From: an uncultured Actinomycetes bacterium
GTDB taxonomy: Bacteria > Actinomycetota > Actinomycetes > Nanopelagicales > Nanopelagicaceae
DNA: 6,125 bases
Direction: 5' to 3'
Assembly (NCBI GenBank): GCA_903939005.1
Contig: CAJAFH010000254.1
Span: 1 to 6,125 of the forward strand
Position numbers and translations under genes: made by a program. Numbering within the stretch: position 1 is the stretch's first letter; each line of letters starts with the position of its first letter. The notes below the pieces were generated by a model. The model was not told where the DNA came from and did not search any database. It saw only the letters and a program-made list of their open reading frames with translations. This document shows positions 1-5,009 of this stretch, one piece after another.

Positions 1-520
1 CAGCTGCCGCTTTAGCTTTGGCAGCTGCAAGAATCTTTGCAGCTGCGGCTTTCGCTTCTGCTGCTTTCTTGGCTTTTAGATCTGCTGCGGCCTTATCTGC
101 AGCGGCCTTTGCATCTGCCTCTTGCTTACTCTTTAGGTCAGCAGCAGCCTTATCTGCCGCAACTTTTGCCTCAGCTTCTTGTTTAGCTTTTAGGTCGGCT
201 GCAGCCTTTGCTTCTGCCTCTTGTTTTGCCTTAAGTTCCGCAGCTGCTTTCTCTTCCGCTTCTTGCTTAGCCTTTAGATCAGCAGCCTCTTTTGCATCTG
301 CCTCTTGCTTCGCTTTTAGCTCTGCCGCTGCCTTCGCCTCTGCTTCTTGCTTAGCTTTCAAATCTTCCGCGGCCTTATCTGCCGCTGCTTTTGCTTCGGC
401 AGCTTCTGCATCTTGTTTATCCTTTAGATCAGCAGCCGCTTTTGCATCTGCCTCTTCCTTAGCTTTCAAATCTGCTGCAGCCTTATCTGCCGCTGCTTTA
501 AGAGCAGCATCAGCAGCTGC
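1..520 (-). repeat. Degenerate 42-bp tandem repeats coding for 14-residue helical units
   Basis: The 3' part of the lipoprotein gene repeats a 14-residue unit of the form A(D/E)LKAKQEAEAKAA. At least five units are consecutive, at about 145-350, and others are interrupted by a 5-residue insert ADKAA. Fourteen residues equal two heptads, which suits a long helix or coiled coil. Synonymous codons differ between units, so the repeat is kept at protein level and is not a very recent DNA duplication. The opposite strand shows a long Ala/Ser-rich open frame here, which is only a shadow. Confidence 0.8.
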
Positions 521-1141
521 TTGATCGATTGCAGTAGCTGTATTCGAAGGTACGGGCGCCGGTGCGGTGCTTGCCGATCCACTGCTGGCGGCGAGGTTTG
601 CGGTGATTTCGATATTCATAGGTTCATTTGCAGAACCAGAGATTCGATAAGTGAGATCATCAACTTTTGTAACTAGCCCAACCTTATTTTCTTTAAAGGA
701 TATAACTGGGTTAAGGAATCTGATTGTTATGGATACCGAACCAAAATTAGTTTGATCACCTGTCGTAGAAGATGAATCTAGATTTGCTTTATACCTGAAA
801 ACTATGGTGCCGCCTGTAATGCTGGCACTTATCTCGCCTGAATCAGTTAAAACATCTTTAAGCGGGCATTTAAGAATGTAGTTTGATGCATCTTCAGTAA
901 TCGGAGCATCTTTGCAAAAACCGATTTGGGCTTCTGGATTAGTACTTGCTTCGCTCTTTACATCAGCCAAACTATTAAGTCCCACCCCGGCGGCCAATGA
1001 TTTATTGAGTGTGTAGATTATTTCGCCATTGATTCGGGCGGCAGAGCTCACACTTAGTTCACCCCTGACCTCAACGCAGGAGGACAATAGGAGCGCCAGC
1101 GAGATGATTACCGCTCCGAGGCTAACTTTTCTTAAAATCAC
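1..1141 (-). CDS. LppM-like lipoprotein with Ala/Lys/Glu-rich repeat tail (3' end outside window)
   Basis: This open frame starts at a GTG and reads for 380 codons to the window edge without a stop, so it is C-terminally partial. Residues 1-21 are a lipoprotein signal peptide with basic residues R4/K5, a hydrophobic core and lipobox L19-S20-S21-C22. Cys22 would be lipidated, anchoring the protein outside the membrane. Residues 23-180 form a beta-rich domain with C76 and C92. It begins CVEVRGELSV and has a KSLAA stretch, which resembles the LppM domain of actinobacterial lipoproteins (family recognised from memory). Residues 181-200 are a Ser/Ala/Pro linker. From about residue 205 on, the chain is Ala/Lys/Glu/Asp repeats of 14 residues, predicted to be a long helix like the stalk of TolA. 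LppM proteins usually end in a membrane helix, so the tail is unusual. The GTG was chosen because a signal peptide follows at once and a -10 box lies 6 nt upstream. No Shine-Dalgarno sequence is visible. Confidence 0.75.
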   Translation of the reverse strand, partial: MILRKVSLGAVIISLALLLSSCVEVRGELSVSSAARINGEIIYTLNKSLAAGVGLNSLADVKSEASTNPEAQIGFCKDAPITEDASNYILKCPLKDVLTDSGEISASITGGTIVFRYKANLDSSSTTGDQTNFGSVSITIRFLNPVISFKENKVGLVTKVDDLTYRISGSANEPMNIEITANLAASSGSASTAPAPVPSNTATAIDQAAADAALKAAADKAAADLKAKEEADAKAAADLKDKQDAEAAEAKAAADKAAEDLKAKQEAEAKAAAELKAKQEADAKEAADLKAKQEAEEKAAAELKAKQEAEAKAAADLKAKQEAEAKVAADKAAADLKSKQEADAKAAADKAAADLKAKKAAEAKAAAAKILAAAKAKAAA

Positions 1142-1147
1142 AAGATT

Positions 1148-1153
1148 AGAGTA
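1148..1153 (-). promoter_or_regulatory. -10 box of the lipoprotein gene (leaderless)
   Basis: TACTCT lies exactly 6 nt before the GTG start, so transcription would begin at or next to the start codon. No clear -35 element or ribosome-binding site is seen. Confidence 0.5.
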
Positions 1154-1179
1154 TTCGTTTTGAATCAGGATTTTGAGTC

Positions 1180-1185
1180 TAGAAT
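1180..1185 (+). promoter_or_regulatory. -10 box of the mycoredoxin-like gene (leaderless)
   Basis: TAGAAT lies exactly 6 nt before the ATG at 1192. It points away from the minus-strand -10 box at 1148-1153, so the 50-bp gap holds two divergent promoters. A TTTTGA at 1158-1163 is a possible -35 element (16-nt spacer). Confidence 0.5.
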
Positions 1186-1191
1186 GCGGAC

Positions 1192-1431
1192 ATGACCTTT
1201 ACTTTCTATTCAACATCTTGGTGTGGCCCATGCAAGCGCCTTAAGGGACAACTGGCAGAGCTTGAGATCAGCTTTACTGAGGTCGATATTGAACAATCGC
1301 CCGAGTCAGCAGCCCTGGTGGAATCGATTAACAATGGCAACCAGATGGTGCCGACTCTGGTTTTCTCAGAAGGAACTTCGCTGACAAATCCATCTGCGAT
1401 GGCGGTTAAAGAAAAGCTAGGCACGCTTTAA
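1192..1431 (+). CDS. Mycoredoxin-like glutaredoxin-family protein (CGPC)
   Basis: This 79-residue cytosolic redox protein has the glutaredoxin/thioredoxin fold. The active site is W10-C11-G12-P13-C14 after the first beta strand (FTFYSTS). EVDIE (30-34) is the second strand, VPT (53-55) carries the cis-proline, and LTNPSA (64-69) follows. The NGGN-like loop before VPT and the TNPSA stretch are typical of actinobacterial mycoredoxin-1, which reduces mycothiol mixed disulfides. Mycoredoxins usually carry CGYC or similar, while CGPC is the thioredoxin-type motif, so substrate preference is uncertain. Length is normal for the family. The start is fixed by the TAGAAT-N6-ATG leaderless arrangement. 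It is divergent from the lipoprotein gene and converges with the next gene 1 bp after its stop, with no terminator hairpin between them. Confidence 0.85.
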   Translation: MTFTFYSTSWCGPCKRLKGQLAELEISFTEVDIEQSPESAALVESINNGNQMVPTLVFSEGTSLTNPSAMAVKEKLGTL

Positions 1432-1432
1432 A

Positions 1433-1645
1433 TTAACGTGTTCTACGCACCACCACCATTACTAAGCCGATAACAACTAGCAAAAAGCCAACCGGCAAGG
1501 TTAAGAACATCAACCAGATATATCCCCCGGTGCCGTTGCCCTCATCCCACATCGAGCCACCTTGAAAGAGTGAGGTGATAAAGGCCAGCAGGATTGGTGA
1601 GATCGCAAAGATCAAACCTGCTCTAATGAACGGGAAGCGCTTCAT
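1433..1645 (-). CDS. Small two-helix membrane protein of unknown function
   Basis: This 70-residue protein is not recognised. It has a basic N-terminus (KR at 2-3, R8), a membrane helix at about 9-28, a Gly-rich polar loop at 29-41 (GGSMWDEGNGTGG), a second helix at about 42-65 and a basic end, RRTR. By the positive-inside rule both ends face the cytoplasm and the loop is outside. A TAAACT -10 box exactly 6 nt upstream of the ATG suggests leaderless expression and supports the start. The stop is 1 bp from the stop of the convergent redoxin gene. The reading frame and promoter make it a likely real gene; nothing shows a role. Confidence 0.65.
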   Translation of the reverse strand: MKRFPFIRAGLIFAISPILLAFITSLFQGGSMWDEGNGTGGYIWLMFLTLPVGFLLVVIGLVMVVVRRTR

Positions 1646-1651
1646 AGATAA

Positions 1652-1657
1652 AGTTTA
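1652..1657 (-). promoter_or_regulatory. -10 box of the two-helix membrane protein gene (leaderless)
   Basis: TAAACT lies exactly 6 nt before the ATG at 1645, the same geometry as at the lipoprotein, redoxin and metalloprotease genes. No Shine-Dalgarno sequence is present. Confidence 0.5.
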
Positions 1658-1662
1658 AGGTG

Positions 1663-1682
1663 CTCTGGTGAGATTAGATCAG
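1663..1682 (-). other. Possible remnant of the 3' end of the adjacent tRNA-like gene
   Basis: Plus-strand GCTCTGG here, preceded by AGGTG, is followed by a T-arm-like stretch. It matches about 15 of 20 positions of the tRNA 3' end at 1731-1750, which is likewise preceded by AGGTGCA. It could be an old attachment-site or duplication footprint. The match is short and might be chance. Confidence 0.25.
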
Positions 1683-1729
1683 GCCTCGCTGGGGACTTTT
1701 AAGTATTAGCAAAATATAAATTTAGGTGC

Positions 1730-1802
1730 AGCTCTGGACGAGAATCGAACTCGCACCTAGCGGTTGGTAAAACCTCTAACGCTGCCATTACGCCACCAGA
1801 GC
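1730..1802 (-). tRNA. tRNA-like gene, apparent anticodon UAC (Val?), isotype uncertain
   Basis: The 73 nt fold as a cloverleaf. The acceptor stem is GCTCTGG/CCAGAGC (7 perfect pairs), the T arm is GCGAG-TTCGATT-CTCGT, and the D loop contains the GG pair. The variable loop is 5 nt and no CCA is encoded. The anticodon arm is GAGGT-TTTACCA-ACCGC, with an A-G mismatch at 28-42 and C at position 37. Read canonically the anticodon is UAC (Val), but the discriminator base is U73, whereas valine tRNAs normally have A73 and a purine at 37. The flanks extend the acceptor helix to 10 perfect pairs. It may be a divergent tRNA or a decaying one; being a tRNA-derived gene is clear, its decoding is not. Confidence 0.7.
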
Positions 1803-1863
1803 TGCGTGCGAATAATGGGCTCTAATCAATTCTGACATTCCTGAGACAGGAAAATGTGTGGAT

Positions 1864-1897
1864 AAAAAAAGAAGCCCCCGATAACGAGGGCTTCTTT
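1864..1897 (-). terminator. Intrinsic terminator (copy 1 of a duplicated hairpin)
   Basis: AAAGAAGCCC (1868-1877) pairs perfectly with GGGCTTCTTT (1888-1897). The A run at 1864-1870 gives seven T after the stem on the minus strand. The core 29 nt (1868-1896) are identical to those at 2254-2282. This copy lies after the decayed CDGSH-like remnant; a weaker T tract (TTCTTT) faces the plus strand. Confidence 0.8.
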
Positions 1898-2015
1898 GTC
1901 CAGAGCTCCAAGATCTTGTAATTTGTTTTTATGAGTTACCAGCTCCATCACAAAGTCTGACCGTATTAAAGCACTTTTATTGGTTACGCAGAGTAATTTC
2001 AGAACCAGGAAGATT

Positions 2016-2073
2016 TTAGTTCTACTTCGCACATTTCGATACGTGAGGAAGCCCGCTGGCTGATACTCTTTTG
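2016..2073 (-). pseudogene. Decayed 3' end of the CDGSH-like gene
   Basis: On the minus strand this stretch aligns with the last ~58 nt of the intact gene at 2306-2455. Shared blocks include AAAAG, TTCCTCACG, ATC, GTG, AAG and the terminal AACTAA. It carries small indels, so the frame is broken, and the 5' part of the gene is missing. The same terminator lies downstream of both copies (about 118 nt after this one, 23 nt after the intact one). This indicates an old duplication of gene end plus terminator followed by decay. It abuts the tRNA-like fragment at 2076. Confidence 0.6.
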
Positions 2074-2075
2074 CG

Positions 2076-2111
2076 AGTCAGAGCATTGCAAATATTGAGC
2101 TACAGGAATTT
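2076..2111 (+). other. tRNA-antisense-like fragment directly before a plus-strand terminator
   Basis: On the plus strand, AGTCA (2076-2080) and TGAGCTACAGG (2096-2106) occur in the same order as in the antisense of the tRNA genes at 5608 and 5895. The gap is 15 nt here against 18 nt there. On the minus strand this reads as a tRNA 5' half (CCTGTAGCTCA, then TGACT), but the D arm cannot close. The terminator at 2112 follows at once, as at 5806 and 6092. A TACTCT box at 2064-2069 would place a plus-strand transcription start at 2076. Nothing else explains a plus-strand terminator here, since no plus-strand gene precedes it. Confidence 0.4.
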
Positions 2112-2141
2112 GACCCCGTCAGAAATGGCGGGGTCTTTTTT
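2112..2141 (+). terminator. Intrinsic terminator on the plus strand
   Basis: GACCCCG (2112-2118) pairs with CGGGGTC (2129-2135) around a 10-nt loop, followed by six T (2136-2141). No plus-strand coding sequence lies upstream; only the tRNA-like fragment at 2076-2111 could be its transcript. Confidence 0.75.
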
Positions 2142-2253
2142 GTTTATCAATGATGATTCTAAAGAATTTATTGCTGTGACATGACGCTAAGGGCCACCAC
2201 AATATTAGAAATTAATTCTAACTCAACTTAATAACTAGCTATCTGGACAAAAG
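2142..2253. other. AT-rich intergenic stretch with one inverted repeat
   Basis: No open frame or RNA gene is recognisable between the two terminators. The only structure seen is the inverted repeat TTAGAA-N5-TTCTAA at 2205-2221, which might be a protein site or chance in AT-rich DNA. Confidence 0.3.
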
Positions 2254-2282
2254 AAAGAAGCCCCCGATAACGAGGGCTTCTT
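2254..2282 (-). terminator. Intrinsic terminator of the CDGSH-like gene (copy 2)
   Basis: The stem AAGAAGCCC/GGGCTTCTT (2255-2263/2274-2282) lies 23 nt after the stop of the CDGSH-like gene and is followed by a T-rich tract on the minus strand. It is identical over 29 nt to the terminator at 1868-1896. It probably ends the transcript that starts at the large metalloprotease-like gene. Confidence 0.8.
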
Positions 2283-2305
2283 CATAAAGAGGTTGTGAAA
2301 AGGAG

Positions 2306-2455
2306 TTAGTTGTTCTTCACATATTCAGATGCGTGAGGAAAACCATTAGCTGCTAGCTTTTCAGCCATATCTTCCTTAACAGCCTTTACGACCTTATGTG
2401 TTCCGTCGCAATTCTTTTCTTCATCTCTGGTGTGACCACATTGGCAAGCGCCCAT
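2306..2455 (-). CDS. Small CDGSH-type iron-sulfur protein (49 aa)
   Basis: The 49-residue product begins MGACQCGHTRDEEKNCDGTH. C4, C6, C16 and H20 match the three-Cys/one-His ligand set of CDGSH proteins, which bind a 2Fe-2S cluster and act in electron transfer or Fe-S handling. The CDGTH core (16-20) has the normal C-to-H spacing. The gap between the second and third Cys is 9 residues instead of the usual 8, and the usual proline is missing, so cluster binding is likely but not certain. The rest (21-49) is a Lys/Glu/Ala helix ending HASEYVKNN. AAAGGAAG lies 5 nt before the ATG, a good Shine-Dalgarno sequence. It follows the large secreted-protein gene by 45 nt and is probably its operon partner, with a terminator 23 nt downstream. 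A decayed copy of its 3' end lies at 2016-2073. Confidence 0.75.
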   Translation of the reverse strand: MGACQCGHTRDEEKNCDGTHKVVKAVKEDMAEKLAANGFPHASEYVKNN

Positions 2456-2500
2456 AACATCTTCCTTTTCTAAGTAAGTTAAGCGGAATCTTAACGGGTG

Positions 2501-4345
2501 TTAGCCAACTTTTTCGATCTTAACTGTTTCATAATCGCCGGTGCCGACGAATGTAATCTTGATGCCTTCAATCAAGAATGAATCACCAAGAACAGCTACG
2601 TAGTTCGCCAGATCCTTTCCATCACCGACAAATTTATTGAATCTATTTGATGGCCCTCCGGCCACTTTTTGCCAAACAGCCCAAGCCCATTCGTCATTTT
2701 CAGAAGAACTGCTATCAGCCCTACCTGGCGGGGCTACAGCTTTGTCTAAGTCAACTAGATACGCCATAACTGAATAGAAACCTGGCGGGAATTCGCGGTC
2801 GCCAAACTTTAGAGAACTCCATTTATCGACTCCGTGTGATTCAACAACTATTATTTTGGTAGGTGAAAGCTTGATCATCGCAATCTTTGTCTGGCTGTCT
2901 TCACGTTCGACTGGCGACAATGAAATTGTAACTGGTTTTAGTGTCGCGGCGTCATCGCAATAGATTTGTTCCGCAGGCAACCAATCAAATAAGAACTGCT
3001 CATACGGATTGATTGCGTAACTGATACCAGACTGATTAGTCATCATTCCCAGAGGCCAACCGTTTCCTGGCGCGTGACCAATAATGTTGAAGTCATGCAG
3101 CGTCTCGTGAATGTAATATGACCACTTGAGCGTTTCCATGCCTTCTAAATTGCGTCCCCAGCTGAAGAAATTAAGGTGAGTTTCACCCTCTTTGATTTTG
3201 AACAAATGGCTTCTAACAATTAGATCGCCCATTGAATAAGTGCCATCAGGATAAAATAGATAAATTGTCGAAAATTTTCGTAAATCTACCTCTTTAGTTA
3301 TCTCGTCAATAAAAGCCTGAGCTTGAATACCTTGACGCATATTCGAATCATCGCCGTTTGCATTAATAGTTTTAGAGTCTGTTGGATAGAACGAGCTACT
3401 TTTTTCCATTCTGAACCAGCGATTTATTGTTGTGACTTTAAATTTTGATTGGCCGTTACTAAAATAGTCATACCAATCAGTTAACCATTTTTTGTCATAT
3501 TCAAGCTGAGTAAGTACGCCATCGCCACCAGGAATATCTGAGAAATCAACTGGGACAATCAAGACTTCATTCACGCCTTTGACATACATTTCTGGCAATC
3601 TATATTTGCCAGGCTCGGCCAATGGAAAGCCGACAACGCCTGCACCAGCATTTCTACCTGTTCTGTCTGCTTTTGAGTCACTATTTTTTAGTTTGCAAAC
3701 ATCAATCGAGACAGGGCTTTTGGCATTTGTAAACAATTTCTTTACAGTATTGACCTTTATCCATTGGAGTTTATTACCATTTATCCAGCGGCATTCTAAT
3801 TTTCCGCCAGCAATGTCAAAGGTGTCACCTGATTGACGACAGCTTTCGTTCTCCATTGGAGTTTTTTCGTAGTTGTTAGATTGCGATGTCGATAATTTTA
3901 CTAGAGGGAAGTAACTCCATAAGAGATTTTTCAGAGCTTGTTCAGTGTTATTTGCATGGCCCGCCCACATGCACCTGACATAACCAGTGCTACCAGTTAT
4001 TTTCATTCCTATTTTTGGACATTGAGTTCGTGGCTCAGGAAGCACCACCTGGGTTGCACTTGGCGTTGCCGACGCACTTGGCGTTGCTGACGGTGTTGGT
4101 GAAGCACTAGGTGTTGGTGAAGCACTAGGTGTTGGAGTTACAACAACTTTTTCAACTACCTTAACGCCCTTGCTCCAAACCAACTTCTTACCTGATTTAA
4201 TACAGGTAAATTTGTAGCCGTTGGAAATCGTCGTAGCTTTGACCTTAGTGCAGGAGCCACCAGCTTTAACAGCAGCTGATGCTGTTACTACATCTAAGCT
4301 TGCGACTAGAGCAATGATTGATAGCCAGAGCACGGATCTCTTCAT
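2501..4345 (-). CDS. Secreted putative zinc metalloprotease (HExxH) with N-terminal Cys-pair modules
   Basis: This 614-residue protein has a signal peptide at 1-25 (KR, hydrophobic core, TASAA end). Three small modules follow, each with two Cys exactly 16 residues apart: C32/C48, C109/C125 and C169/C185. Each has a Gly a few residues before its second Cys, and modules 1 and 3 end in L-x-W-x-K. A low-complexity Pro/Thr/Ser/Ala linker (71-98) separates the first two. From about 255 on lies a globular region with H413-E414-T-L-H417 preceded by WSYYI, the zinc-binding motif of metalloproteases. H424 or a downstream acid could be the third ligand. The context (VPVDFSD, SWG, YEQFLFDWLPAEQI) recalls M6/immune-inhibitor-A-like secreted peptidases, but the motif is not canonical M6 and the family is inferred. 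A TACACT -10 box exactly 6 nt before the ATG indicates a leaderless transcript. The CDGSH-like gene follows by 45 nt. Confidence 0.7.
   Translation of the reverse strand: MKRSVLWLSIIALVASLDVVTASAAVKAGGSCTKVKATTISNGYKFTCIKSGKKLVWSKGVKVVEKVVVTPTPSASPTPSASPTPSATPSASATPSATQVVLPEPRTQCPKIGMKITGSTGYVRCMWAGHANNTEQALKNLLWSYFPLVKLSTSQSNNYEKTPMENESCRQSGDTFDIAGGKLECRWINGNKLQWIKVNTVKKLFTNAKSPVSIDVCKLKNSDSKADRTGRNAGAGVVGFPLAEPGKYRLPEMYVKGVNEVLIVPVDFSDIPGGDGVLTQLEYDKKWLTDWYDYFSNGQSKFKVTTINRWFRMEKSSSFYPTDSKTINANGDDSNMRQGIQAQAFIDEITKEVDLRKFSTIYLFYPDGTYSMGDLIVRSHLFKIKEGETHLNFFSWGRNLEGMETLKWSYYIHETLHDFNIIGHAPGNGWPLGMMTNQSGISYAINPYEQFLFDWLPAEQIYCDDAATLKPVTISLSPVEREDSQTKIAMIKLSPTKIIVVESHGVDKWSSLKFGDREFPPGFYSVMAYLVDLDKAVAPPGRADSSSSENDEWAWAVWQKVAGGPSNRFNKFVGDGKDLANYVAVLGDSFLIEGIKITFVGTGDYETVKIEKVG
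4052..4135 (-). repeat. Pro/Thr/Ser/Ala linker repeat
   Basis: This stretch codes for residues 71-98 of the metalloprotease-like protein, a PTPSAS-type repeat of about 6 residues (18-bp units at DNA level, two nearly identical near 4090-4130). Such linkers are flexible and common in secreted actinobacterial proteins. The number of units may vary between strains by slippage. Confidence 0.75.
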
Positions 4346-4351
4346 GGTGAA

Positions 4352-4357
4352 AGTGTA
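4352..4357 (-). promoter_or_regulatory. -10 box of the metalloprotease-like gene (leaderless)
   Basis: TACACT lies exactly 6 nt before the ATG at 4345. TTCCCA at 4375-4380, with a 17-nt spacer, is a possible weak -35 element. Confidence 0.55.
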
Positions 4358-4458
4358 AATGGGTAGCTCTAGGTTGGGAATAGAAAACGCTCAATTTGCC
4401 ACCGTTGCGACTGACTATCGGTTAAAACTTTTGGTCCAATGCAATAGAAATGTGACGG

Positions 4459-4581
4459 CTAGGACTCGAAATCTCCGCCTCGACCGGTGATCTTCTTCTT
4501 GCTCTTTGCTGGTCGCTCATAGGCAACCAGCAAAGCTGCAATGATCATGACAAAGACGCCAATAACGAGAAACTTTTCCAT
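4459..4581 (-). CDS. 40-residue single-pass membrane protein
   Basis: This small protein is not recognised by name. It has one hydrophobic helix (about 4-21, FLVIGVFVMIIAALLVAY), then a basic patch (K26, K28-K30, R34), a glycine turn and an acidic end TGRGGDFES. A tail of this kind on a single helix suggests an N-out, C-in topology. Its ATG lies 4 nt after the stop of the 124-residue membrane protein gene, with only a weak GGG as ribosome-binding site. Translation is therefore probably coupled, and the two products may work together. No clear terminator hairpin follows in the 113 bp before the next gene. Confidence 0.65.
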   Translation of the reverse strand: MEKFLVIGVFVMIIAALLVAYERPAKSKKKITGRGGDFES

Positions 4582-4585
4582 GTAG

Positions 4586-4960
4586 TTACCCGAGAACTGC
4601 CCAGACAACGAGAGCGAAGACGCCAATACCTAGACCAACCATTGCAATAGCTGATAGTGATAACAGGCCGCGAGAATCAGCAATCTTCTTAGATAACTCT
4701 GATGGCTTTTCTATTCTCTTCAGATCGACAAGTAGAATTTCAGCTTCACGAATAGTTGCATACTGCGAAATTATGGCAAGAATTCCGGTCGCTGCTGCTA
4801 CACCGATAGTTAGGTACTTAGCGGCATCTGTTGCATTTTCAAATTTTCCATAGGCTGCAAGTACGAAAACGCCTACCAACATCAGAGTTGGAGCGATTTG
4901 AGCATTAATAACCTGTGAGCGCTTTGTGTTCCAGAGCTCTAATAAGCTTTTTTCGTCCAT
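4586..4960 (-). CDS. Three-helix membrane protein of unknown function
   Basis: This 124-residue protein is not recognised. A charged N-terminus (1-21, with LELWNTKRSQ) precedes membrane helices at about 22-39, 48-68 and 99-123. A charged, probably helical segment of about 30 residues (69-98, REAEILLVDLKRIEKPSELSKK) joins helices 2 and 3. With charges on the N-terminus and this loop, the soluble segments probably lie in the cytoplasm. A strong Shine-Dalgarno sequence, GGGGGAGAG (4964-4972), sits 3 nt before the ATG, unlike the leaderless genes in this window, so the mRNA has a 5' leader. The 40-residue gene follows after 4 nt. An inverted repeat about 55-75 bp upstream could be an operator. 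Confidence 0.7.
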   Translation of the reverse strand: MDEKSLLELWNTKRSQVINAQIAPTLMLVGVFVLAAYGKFENATDAAKYLTIGVAAATGILAIISQYATIREAEILLVDLKRIEKPSELSKKIADSRGLLSLSAIAMVGLGIGVFALVVWAVLG

Positions 4961-5009
4961 GGTCTCTCCCCCGTTCGAGTTGCCTTTGCAACTAGGAGAA
5001 GCGTAAGTC

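Noticed and set aside
18..524. Plus-strand open frame of 168 residues, Ala/Ser-rich with repeated SASC/AFRSAA stretches
   Set aside because: It is the antisense of the repeat tail of the lipoprotein gene. The minus-strand frame has a signal peptide, lipobox and promoter; this one has none.
1811..1850. A possible further tRNA-like fragment (GGCTCTAATCA ... TGAGACAGG) upstream of the tRNA at 1730
   Set aside because: The similarity is limited to a few short words with gaps, and the following terminator is explained by the CDGSH-like duplication on the minus strand.
1826..2032. Minus-strand open frame of 68 residues
   Set aside because: It spans the terminator at 1864-1897 and the decayed CDGSH-like remnant, has no ribosome-binding site or leaderless -10 box at the right distance, and resembles no known protein.
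3579..3836. Plus-strand open frame of 85 residues inside the metalloprotease-like gene
   Set aside because: It is a shadow of the long minus-strand frame, which has a signal peptide, cysteine modules and a promoter.
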